Positions 16,191 to 23,126 of a DNA stretch of 64,000 bases are shown piece after piece. How positions within the stretch are numbered: the first letter of the stretch is position 1; each line of letters opens with the position of its first letter. Made by a program: the position numbers and the translations under genes. The notes beneath the pieces were generated by a model. The model was not told where the DNA came from and made no database searches. It saw only the letters and a program-made list of their open reading frames with translations. Source of the DNA: an uncultured Clostridia bacterium (GTDB lineage: Bacteria; Bacillota; Clostridia; Oscillospirales; Acutalibacteraceae); assembly GCA_945787805.1 (NCBI GenBank), contig CALZID010000004.1, forward strand, positions 71,712 through 135,711, written 5' to 3'.

Positions 16191-17915
16191 TTATACAATA
16201 GCGTCAAAGGCACAGAGTTGTTTACAAACGCCGCAGCCTACGCACAATGTTGTATCAATTTTTGCTTTTCCGTCTTTCATACTGATTGCCGGACAGCCGA
16301 GCGTCATACATCTCTTGCAGGATTTACATTTATCCGTATCCACATTAAGCGGTGCTTCGTGTTTAACCGATTTGAGAAGCACACAAGGTCTGCGGGAGAT
16401 AATAACCGACGGTTCTTCTGCCGCTAATTCTTCTTTTACGGCATCATTACATGCTTTAAGGTCATAAGGGTCAACAACTCTGACTCTGTTGATACCGAGA
16501 GCCTTGCAAAGCGCTTCAAGGTCAACCTTTGCGGCAGGGTCGCCCTTGATATTATAGCCGGTTGTGGGGTTTTGCTGATGACCTGTCATACCCGTAATTG
16601 AGTTATCAACAATAATAACCGTTGAATTTGTAGCATTATATGCCACATTTACAAGTCCCGTCATACCCGAGTGCATAAATGTTGAGTCACCGATAACCGC
16701 AACACTCTTCTTCTCTGCATCTTTGCCCCTTGCGATGTTAAATCCGTGAAGTCCCGAAACCGACGCACCCATACAAAGAGTTGAGTCAAGAGCATTGAGT
16801 GGCGGTGCGGCGCCGAGAGTGTAACAACCGATGTCGCCGAGTGCGGTAATCTTATTCTTTGCGAGAGTATAATATAAGCCTCTGTGGGGACAACCCGCAC
16901 ACATCATCGGCGGACGGTTCGGAATAACCGAATCCGCTGAAACGCTTTCGGGCAATTCTTTACCGAATGCCTTAGCGATTGTGTTTTGTGAAAATTCGCC
17001 CAAAATTGAGAATTTTTCTTTACCGATACAGTCAACGCCGAGTGCTTTAACATGATTTTCAATGAATGGGTCAAGCTCTTCAATAACATAAAGAGTTTTA
17101 ACCTTGGAGGCGAATTCTTTGATAAGCTTTACGGGTAACGGATATGGCATACCGATTTTAAGTATGCTTGCACTATCCCCCATAACTTCTTTTACATATT
17201 GATATGAGCATCCCGATGTGATGATACCGATTTCGTCGGAATTCATTTCAACCTTATTGTATTCACAGTTCTCTGCAAGTTCTTGCAACGCAAGTGTTCT
17301 CTCTTCAACTAACGGGTGCTTCTTTATTGCATTTGCGGGTGTCATAATGTACTTTGCCGGATTCTTTTCATAGTTCTTCAATGTTGCGGGTACTTTTTCG
17401 CCTGTTTCAACTATTGACTGACTGTGTGCAATTCTTGTGCACATACGAAGAAGAACGGGAGTATCATATTTTTCTGACAATTCAAAGGCACTTTTTGCAA
17501 ATGCATATGCCTCCATTGAGTCCGCCGGCTCTAACATCGGCACTTTTGACGCCATCGCATAGTGGCGGGAATCCTGCTCATTCTGTGACGAATGCATTGC
17601 GGGGTCATCGGCAACGCAGATAACAAGTCCGCCGTTCACACCTGTATATGAAAGTGTAAAAAGCGGGTCTGCGGCAACATTAAGACCGACATGCTTCATA
17701 GCACAAGCCGCACGAGCACCCGCAAGACTTGCGCCGAATGCCACTTCACAGGCAACCTTTTCATTAGGCGCCCACTCGCTGTGTATGTCGTAAAATTTAC
17801 TTAAAAATTCGGTAATTTCTGTTGACGGTGTACCCGGGTAGCTTGAAACAACACCCAGACCGCCATCGTGCAAGCCTTCTGCGATTGCCTGATTACCAAT
17901 CATCAATTTTTTCAT
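16191..17915 (-). CDS. iorA: Indolepyruvate:ferredoxin oxidoreductase, alpha subunit
   Basis: A 574-residue IorA. The N-terminal pyrimidine-binding domain (SSYPGTPSTEITEFL) is followed by a C-terminal-half TPP-binding domain (MMCAGCPHRGLYYTL, GDSTFMHSGMTGL) and a terminal 2x[4Fe-4S] ferredoxin domain (CKSCKRC...GCP and CVGCGVCKQLC). All parts of a functional IorA are present and length is standard. It lies 15 bp after the upstream acyl-CoA ligase gene, in the same orientation. The subunit pair can run reductively, carboxylating phenylacetyl-CoA or indoleacetyl-CoA, when reduced ferredoxin is plentiful. Confidence 0.95.
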   Translation of the reverse strand: MKKLMIGNQAIAEGLHDGGLGVVSSYPGTPSTEITEFLSKFYDIHSEWAPNEKVACEVAFGASLAGARAACAMKHVGLNVAADPLFTLSYTGVNGGLVICVADDPAMHSSQNEQDSRHYAMASKVPMLEPADSMEAYAFAKSAFELSEKYDTPVLLRMCTRIAHSQSIVETGEKVPATLKNYEKNPAKYIMTPANAIKKHPLVEERTLALQELAENCEYNKVEMNSDEIGIITSGCSYQYVKEVMGDSASILKIGMPYPLPVKLIKEFASKVKTLYVIEELDPFIENHVKALGVDCIGKEKFSILGEFSQNTIAKAFGKELPESVSADSVIPNRPPMMCAGCPHRGLYYTLAKNKITALGDIGCYTLGAAPPLNALDSTLCMGASVSGLHGFNIARGKDAEKKSVAVIGDSTFMHSGMTGLVNVAYNATNSTVIIVDNSITGMTGHQQNPTTGYNIKGDPAAKVDLEALCKALGINRVRVVDPYDLKACNDAVKEELAAEEPSVIISRRPCVLLKSVKHEAPLNVDTDKCKSCKRCMTLGCPAISMKDGKAKIDTTLCVGCGVCKQLCAFDAIV

Positions 17916-17930
17916 ATCAATTCTCTTTTC

Positions 17931-19565
17931 TTATGATTTATTTTGTGAATCAACAAGACCTTCTGCACCGTAGATTTTGCGAAGCTTCGGTTTTTCGATT
18001 TTGCCCGTTGGATTACGGGGTACATCCGCAAAAATAATCTTTCTCGGTCTTTTATATCTCGGCAAGCTCATACAGAATTCGTTAATTTCTTCTTCTGTGC
18101 AAGTCATACCCTTTTTGATTTCAATAATTGCGGCTGCAATTTCACCAAGGCGAGTATCGGGAAGACCGATAACCGCAACATCCTTGATTTTTTCGTGGGC
18201 AGCCAAGAAGTTTTCGATTTGAACGGGATAAAGATTTTCGCCGCCGGTAATAATTACATCTTTCTTTCGGTCAACAAGATAAATAAATCCGTCTTCATCT
18301 TGCATAGCCATATCCCCCGTTAAAAGCCAACCGTCTTTAAGAGTTGCGGCAGTTGCTTCTTCGTCACGGTAATAACAAGTCATAACGCCCGGGCCTTTAA
18401 GACAAAGCTCGCCCACATCGCCCTGCTTTACAGCATTGCCTTCTGAGTCGATAATCTTTGTTTCCCAACCGTAACCGGGAATACCGATTGCGCCGACTTT
18501 ATGCACATTTTCAACACCTAAATGCACAGCGCCGGGACCTATTGACTCCGAAAGTCCGTAGTTTGTGTCATATTGCTGATTAGGAAAATATTCAAGCCAA
18601 CGCTTTATAAGACTTTGGGGCACGGGCTGAGCGCCTATGTGCATAAGTCTCCAATTTGAGAAATCAAACTCATTAAGGTCGATTTCACCGCTGTCAATTG
18701 CATTGAGAATATCTTGCGCCCAAGGTACTAAAAGCCACACAATTGTACATTTTTCGTCACTTGCCACTTTCAAGATATTTCTTGACTGAGTACCCTTTAA
18801 GATAATTGCCTTTGAACCTGAAATAAGACTGCCGAACCAGTGCATTTTTGCGCCCGTGTGATAGAGCGGTGGAATACAGAGAAAACAGTCGTCTTTTGTC
18901 TGGCCGTGATGCGCCTGTTCAACCTTACAAGAGAAAATAAGGCTTTCATGATTATGTAAAATAGCCTTTGGAAAGCCCGTTGTACCCGATGAGAAATAAA
19001 TTGCCGCATCGTCGGCTTCTGTGAGTGTACATTCATGATAAATGCTTGAACATTCGGACACTAATTCATTATAATCATCTGCAAATGCGGGACAGCTTGC
19101 GCCAAAGTAGATAAGCTTGCATTTTTTACTGATTTTTTCTGCCACTGCTTCGACTCTGCCTACAAACTCATTGCCGAAAATAAGAACATCGGCTTCTGCC
19201 AAGTCAAGACAGTAATCAATTTCGTCAGAAGAATAACGAAAATTAAGCGGCACTACCAATGCGCCTGTTTTGAGAATACCGAAATATATCGGCAGCCAGT
19301 CAATACAGTTCATCAATAAAATTGCAACCTTTTTGCCCTTGCCTATTCCGTTTTGAGTGAGCATATTTGCAAGTCTGTTTGCTTTTTCTTCAAATACTCC
19401 CCAAGTGATTTCACGGCGATACGGCCGTCTTGCGCCCGGTTCAACGAGCTCAAATTCACTCCAAGTAATTCGTCTTGTTTCGGGTTGCTCGGGGTTTATT
19501 TCAACCAGCGCAACATCATTTGGAAATTCGCGGGCATTTCTTTCAAGTAAATGTACAATTGTCAT
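17931..19565 (-). CDS. AMP-forming acyl/aryl-CoA ligase
   Basis: A 544-residue ANL-superfamily enzyme that activates a carboxylic acid with ATP and CoA. Motifs: YFSSGTTGFPKA (phosphate loop), YGLSES, GDMAMQDEDGFIYLVDRKKD and the C-terminal catalytic Lys in NPTGKIEKPK. Residues ~32-58 contain an in-frame near-duplication (RRITWSEFE then REITWGVFE), which I believe is seen in clostridial relatives. First gene of the ligase-iorA-iorB run; its promoter overlaps that of the divergent symporter. The substrate is probably an aryl or branched acid, since the next two genes encode IorAB, but specificity is not readable. Confidence 0.87.
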   Translation of the reverse strand: MTIVHLLERNAREFPNDVALVEINPEQPETRRITWSEFELVEPGARRPYRREITWGVFEEKANRLANMLTQNGIGKGKKVAILLMNCIDWLPIYFGILKTGALVVPLNFRYSSDEIDYCLDLAEADVLIFGNEFVGRVEAVAEKISKKCKLIYFGASCPAFADDYNELVSECSSIYHECTLTEADDAAIYFSSGTTGFPKAILHNHESLIFSCKVEQAHHGQTKDDCFLCIPPLYHTGAKMHWFGSLISGSKAIILKGTQSRNILKVASDEKCTIVWLLVPWAQDILNAIDSGEIDLNEFDFSNWRLMHIGAQPVPQSLIKRWLEYFPNQQYDTNYGLSESIGPGAVHLGVENVHKVGAIGIPGYGWETKIIDSEGNAVKQGDVGELCLKGPGVMTCYYRDEEATAATLKDGWLLTGDMAMQDEDGFIYLVDRKKDVIITGGENLYPVQIENFLAAHEKIKDVAVIGLPDTRLGEIAAAIIEIKKGMTCTEEEINEFCMSLPRYKRPRKIIFADVPRNPTGKIEKPKLRKIYGAEGLVDSQNKS

Positions 19566-19666
19566 TTTTCATTACTCCAAAAAACTACATGGTATTTTAA
19601 TATTTTACTTTATTTGTCAATAAAAATCAATAGAATAGCATTAAAAACAATTTTTTAAATTTACTA

Positions 19667-19695
19667 TTGACAAGTTTGCTTTAAAGTGCTAAACT
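19667..19695 (+). promoter_or_regulatory. Promoter of Na+/solute symporter
   Basis: TTGACA at 19667-19672, 17-bp spacer, TAAACT at 19690-19695; predicted start ~19702. It overlaps the palindrome at 19678-19702, and its transcript would cross the minus-strand promoter at 19712-19740. Confidence 0.7.
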
Positions 19696-19702
19696 TTAAA
19701 GC
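19678..19702. promoter_or_regulatory. Operator-like palindrome GCTTTAAAG-N7-CTTTAAAGC
   Basis: A perfect 9-bp inverted repeat (19678-19686 and 19694-19702) covers the spacer and -10 of the symporter promoter and reaches the start region of the opposing promoter. A further partial half-site GTTAAAGC follows at 19703. Its position suits a repressor acting on both promoters. No regulator gene is adjacent. Confidence 0.6.
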
Positions 19703-19711
19703 GTTAAAGCA

Positions 19712-19740
19712 AATATACCACATTATGACTTGTTTGTCAA
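19712..19740 (-). promoter_or_regulatory. Promoter of ligase-iorAB operon
   Basis: Minus strand TTGACA (19740-19735), 17-bp spacer, TATATT (19717-19712); predicted start ~19705, so its transcript crosses the symporter promoter. The two promoters point through each other. Confidence 0.72.
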
Positions 19741-19769
19741 GGAAAATCAAGTAAAAAGGAGTGATAAAT

Positions 19770-21359
19770 ATGACAACAACAATGATGATTAGTATACCAA
19801 TGCTTATATGTTTCTTCGCACTTATGATAGGTGTCGGCATTTATTGCCGAAAGCATGCAACAAATATTGACGGATTTGTATTAGGCGGCCGTGCAGTCGG
19901 ACCGTGGCTCACCGCTTTCGCTTTCGGAACTTCTTATTTTTCGGCGGTTATCTTTGTTGGTTATGCAGGTCAGTTCGGTTGGAACTTCGGTCTTGCTTCA
20001 ACTTGGATTGGTCTCGGCAATGCATTCATAGGTTCTCTTCTCGCCTGGACAATTCTCGGCAGAAGAACAAGAGTTATGACTCAACATCTTGAATCAAAAA
20101 CAATGCCCGACTTCTTTGAAAAGAGATATGACTCAAAAAAGCTTAAAGTTGCCGCATCCTTCATTGTATTTGTGTTCCTTATCCCCTACACGGCTTCACT
20201 TTATAACGGACTTTCATCACTCTTCAACAATGTATTCTCTGTTCCCTATTGGGTTGTTGTTGTAATTATGGCAGTGCTTACGGGTATATATGTTATCTTT
20301 GGCGGATATATGGCAACTGCAATTAACGACTTTATTCAAGGCATTATTATGTTGGTGGGTATTATTGCGGTTATCGCTTCGGTGCTCAATGATAACGGCG
20401 GTTTCAATGAAGCTGTGAAAGCACTTGCGGGAAACGAGCACGCAGGTCCTGAATTCACATCTATTTTCGGACCTAACCCCGTATTCCTGCTTTTCGTCGT
20501 ATTGCTCACATCTCTCGGTACTTGGGGATTACCGCAAATGGTTGGTAAATTCTATTCAATCAAGGACGAGGGCTCAATCAAAAAAGGTACTGTTATTTCA
20601 ACAATATTTGCTATAATCGTTGCCGGCGGCTGCTACTTCCTTGGCGGTTTCGGTAAGCTCTATTATGATGATATGATGGCAGGCGGATTCATTTCAAGCA
20701 AAGGCGCAGTTATGTTTGATAAGGTAATACCCACAATGCTTTCAAACCTTGCACCCGTTGTTGTTGCGCTCATCATTGTTTTGGTTCTTGCGGCGTCAAT
20801 GTCAACACTTTCTTCACTTGTGCTCACATCATCTTCGACTCTCACTCTTGATGTTATTAAGCCCGCACTTATGAAGAAAAACAAGGTCAATGAGAAAAAC
20901 ACAATTCTCATTCTCAGATTGTTTATTGTATTCTTCATTACACTTTCCGCTATTATCGCAATCTTGAAAGACAGTATTTGGAAAGACTCTGTTTTCATTG
21001 CACAGATGATGGGTGTTTCTTGGGGTGCTCTTGCGGGTGCATTCTTAGCACCGTTCTTATATGGCTTATATTGGAAAAAGACAACAAAGGCAGCGGTTGT
21101 AGTAAGCTTCATTTTCGGTACGGGGCTTGAAATTATTCAGCTTTGCATAAGTGTCGGTTGGATTACCGTAACTAACGATGTCTTTGCCTTTGTATTTAAA
21201 AACTCACTCTATTCAGGTGTATTTGCAATGGTCGGCGGACTTATTCTTGTGCCGATAGTCAGCCTTTTAACACAGAAAACCTTACCGCAGAATATCGACG
21301 AAAAATTCAGTTGTTATGATGTGGAGGTTGTGACAAACAAAAAGGATTCATTAGGTTAA
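19770..21359 (+). CDS. Sodium:solute symporter (SSS family)
   Basis: A 529-residue membrane protein of the SSS/SLC5 family with about thirteen hydrophobic segments. Family features: the N-terminal GGRAVGPWLTAFAFGTSYFSA (resembling the Na2-site region), GIYVIFGGYMATAINDF and AASMSTLSSLVLTSSST. It imports a solute with Na+. ATG 19770 was chosen over GTG 19761 because AAGGAGTGA then sits at a proper distance. It diverges from the aryl-acid ligase-iorAB genes with overlapping promoters, so an aryl or other carboxylate is a reasonable substrate guess. A terminator follows at 21372. Confidence 0.88.
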   Translation: MTTTMMISIPMLICFFALMIGVGIYCRKHATNIDGFVLGGRAVGPWLTAFAFGTSYFSAVIFVGYAGQFGWNFGLASTWIGLGNAFIGSLLAWTILGRRTRVMTQHLESKTMPDFFEKRYDSKKLKVAASFIVFVFLIPYTASLYNGLSSLFNNVFSVPYWVVVVIMAVLTGIYVIFGGYMATAINDFIQGIIMLVGIIAVIASVLNDNGGFNEAVKALAGNEHAGPEFTSIFGPNPVFLLFVVLLTSLGTWGLPQMVGKFYSIKDEGSIKKGTVISTIFAIIVAGGCYFLGGFGKLYYDDMMAGGFISSKGAVMFDKVIPTMLSNLAPVVVALIIVLVLAASMSTLSSLVLTSSSTLTLDVIKPALMKKNKVNEKNTILILRLFIVFFITLSAIIAILKDSIWKDSVFIAQMMGVSWGALAGAFLAPFLYGLYWKKTTKAAVVVSFIFGTGLEIIQLCISVGWITVTNDVFAFVFKNSLYSGVFAMVGGLILVPIVSLLTQKTLPQNIDEKFSCYDVEVVTNKKDSLG

Positions 21360-21371
21360 TGACAAAATTTT

Positions 21372-21398
21372 AAGGGGCGAAAATTCGCCCCTTATTTT
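21372..21398 (+). terminator. Terminator of symporter gene
   Basis: Stem AAGGGGCGAA (21372-21381) with TTCGCCCCTT (21384-21393), then ATTTTTA. The T-run reaches the stop codon of the convergent amidohydrolase gene. Confidence 0.8.
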
Positions 21399-22243
21399 TA
21401 TATATCTAATATTCTTTTTGCGTTTTTATAAAAGATAAGCTCTTTTTGCTCTTGTGACAGAGGCATAGATTCAAGGGACTTTATCTCTTCGTCCCCACGG
21501 CTCCAAGGAGAGTCCGTGCCGAACAGAATTTTATCTGCTCCGTGCTTTTCGACAATACGCAAGAACTGCTCATCGGAATAATAGTTAAATCCCATTGAAG
21601 TATCTAAATACATATTTGTGCCGGCAAGGTCTTCATAAACTTCGTCCCATTGGCGCTGACCGCCTAAATGAGCCGCTATCATTACTCCCCCTTGCATTTC
21701 TCTTGAAATTTGTGCAAAGCGTTTCGGACTGCTGTGTATGGGCGGCGGATAAGCCGGGTCATAACCCGCATGGAAGAGAATAATAAGCCCCTTGCTTAAA
21801 GCATAGTCATAAATTTTAAGCATCTTTGGGTCATCAATTTCAAACTGTTGGTATTCAGGATGGAGCTTTATACCCTTTAAACCTAAATCGCAAACAAAAT
21901 CAATATCTCTTTTACAGTCGTCGCTATCCGGGTGAATACCGCCGAAAGAGATTATTTTGTCATTTTGAATTGACTGCGCCCACTCATTGAGAGTTTTTTT
22001 TTGGCTCGGCTTTGTAATGACGGGCTGAACAACGGACAAATCAATATGAAATTTCTCCATATTGTTCAGAAGTCCGTTTAAAGTACCGTCACTGCACGGC
22101 ATATATTCCCCATTACAGCCTTGAATTAAAGAATTTATGGCTCTTTCTGCAAGTGCGTCCGGAAAAGCGTGTGTATGAATATCTATAACCGTTTTAATCA
22201 CTCCCAAAGTATTGTTTGATGATTTTAATAAAATATAACACAA
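21398..22243 (-). CDS. Amidohydrolase_2-family metal-dependent hydrolase
   Basis: Up to 281 residues of a TIM-barrel amidohydrolase. Metal-site motifs in order: DIHTHAF (HxH), GIKLHPEYQ, LFHAGYD, AAHLGGQ and FGTDSPWSRG (Asp). The family includes decarboxylases and hydrolases of small molecules; the reaction cannot be assigned. The N-terminus is uncertain: homologous sequence seems to begin around VIKTVIDIHTH, and the GTG at 22201 may be the true start. The convergent symporter gene ends 38 bp away. A hairpin-rich region and tRNA-Lys lie upstream. Confidence 0.8.
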   Translation of the reverse strand: MCYILLKSSNNTLGVIKTVIDIHTHAFPDALAERAINSLIQGCNGEYMPCSDGTLNGLLNNMEKFHIDLSVVQPVITKPSQKKTLNEWAQSIQNDKIISFGGIHPDSDDCKRDIDFVCDLGLKGIKLHPEYQQFEIDDPKMLKIYDYALSKGLIILFHAGYDPAYPPPIHSSPKRFAQISREMQGGVMIAAHLGGQRQWDEVYEDLAGTNMYLDTSMGFNYYSDEQFLRIVEKHGADKILFGTDSPWSRGDEEIKSLESMPLSQEQKELIFYKNAKRILDI

Positions 22244-22309
22244 AAAAATGTAAAAATCAATTGTTCGTTACTCACTTGAAATCTGTTTTAATGATAAAAA
22301 CAGGCAAAA

Positions 22310-22463
22310 AAAAAGCAGCCCGAAGACTGCTTTTGTGGTGATCCACCGGAGATTCGAATTATAGACTCACAAAGCAAATGGGGAATTTGCTTTGTGCTCT
22401 TCGCTAAAAACAGTCCACCGGACTGTTTTTTTACGCTCAGACTCTCTCGAGTTCGAATCTCCC
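22310..22463 (-). pseudogene. Partial tRNA-Lys 3' end with hairpin insert
   Basis: The 24 nt at 22335-22358 are identical to 22513-22536, the acceptor and T-arm end of the true tRNA-Lys including CCA. They are followed on the minus strand by a second copy of the tRNA terminator (22310-22334). Instead of the remaining tRNA there are two strong hairpins, ACAAAGCAAAT/ATTTGCTTTGT and AAAAACAGTCC/GGACTGTTTTT, and then an inverted T-arm piece (TTCGAATCTCC at 22452-22462). It cannot fold as a tRNA. Confidence 0.8.
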
Positions 22464-22482
22464 AATTAGAATATTACAAACA

Positions 22483-22507
22483 AAAAGCAGTCCGAAGACT
22501 GCTTTTT
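22483..22507 (-). terminator. Terminator of tRNA-Lys
   Basis: Stem AAAAAGCAGTC (22483-22493) with GACTGCTTTTT (22497-22507), symmetric A/T runs, 6 bp from the tRNA CCA end. A near copy sits at 22310-22334. Confidence 0.75.
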
Positions 22508-22513
22508 GCTTTG

Positions 22514-22589
22514 TGGTGATCCACCGGAGATTCGAACTCCGGACACCTTGATTAAAAGTCAAGTGCTCTGCCAACTGAGCTAGTGGATC
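22514..22589 (-). tRNA. tRNA-Lys (anticodon TTT)
   Basis: A full cloverleaf on the minus strand: acceptor GATCCAC/GTGGATC, D-arm with AGCTCAGTTGGCAGAGC, anticodon stem-loop CTTGACTTTTAATCAAG with TTT, T-loop GAGTTCGAATCTC and encoded CCA. It lies 36 bp after secG on the same strand with no clear promoter between, so it may be cotranscribed with secG. Confidence 0.95.
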
Positions 22590-22625
22590 ATATATTCCCG
22601 ATTAAAATCGGGATTGTTTTTTAAT

Positions 22626-22877
22626 TTAAGCAAAAATCACTGCGATTGATGCAACAAGAACAAGTACCAAGAAAATTGCTGCTGCAATTTTTGTAATAAA
22701 TACCTTCTTTGCTTCATCGGTTCTGCCTTTGTTTTTGCCGAAGAAAGAATCTGAAGAACCGCCAGAAATTGCACCGGAAAGTCCCTGCTGTTGGCTTTCT
22801 TGCAACATAACAAACACTATAATGATAACTGCCAAAATGATAAGGACTATGCCTAAAACTATCTGAAGTGGTGACAT
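22626..22877 (-). CDS. secG: Preprotein translocase subunit SecG
   Basis: An 83-residue membrane protein with two hydrophobic segments (about residues 4-24 and 58-80) around the conserved cytoplasmic loop VMLQESQQQGLSGAISGG. This is diagnostic for SecG, the accessory subunit of the SecYEG translocon. The start is ATG 22877 (MSPLQIVLG), with GGAGGT 7 nt upstream, rather than the in-frame ATG at 22892, which has no ribosome-binding site. Confidence 0.95.
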   Translation of the reverse strand: MSPLQIVLGIVLIILAVIIIVFVMLQESQQQGLSGAISGGSSDSFFGKNKGRTDEAKKVFITKIAAAIFLVLVLVASIAVIFA

Positions 22878-22919
22878 TTCTCGTACCTCCAAACCTACTA
22901 TAATCTTAACAGCCTTGTT

Positions 22920-22948
22920 ATTCTATCATAACATTTTGTAAAATGCAA
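22920..22948 (-). promoter_or_regulatory. Promoter of secG
   Basis: Minus strand TTGCAT (22948-22943), 17-bp spacer, TAGAAT (22925-22920), about 40 bp upstream of the secG start. Confidence 0.65.
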
Positions 22949-23010
22949 GTGTTTTTTATAAAAAAATTGTTATTTTTTCTTTGAATAATAAAAATATTTA
23001 TGATAATACT

Positions 23011-23084
23011 ATTTTTGCAGACAGAAGTGTTGTTTATGCGTTTGCCGCTTATGTCTGTACCGACCGATTTTCGGTCGGTTTTTT
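23011..23084 (+). ncRNA. Possible small RNA with terminator, opposite strand
   Basis: A strong plus-strand terminator (ACCGACCGA 23059-23067 with TCGGTCGGT 23071-23079, then TTTTT) lies between two minus-strand genes and serves no visible plus-strand gene. Upstream are TTGAAT (22981) and GATAAT (23002), a poorly spaced promoter, and a potential stem CAGACA/TGTCTG (23018/23052). A ~70-nt transcript is possible but unproven. Confidence 0.3.
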
Positions 23085-23126
23085 GTTTACGGGACAATGC
23101 TCGGCACTGCCCCGCATTTATATTGT

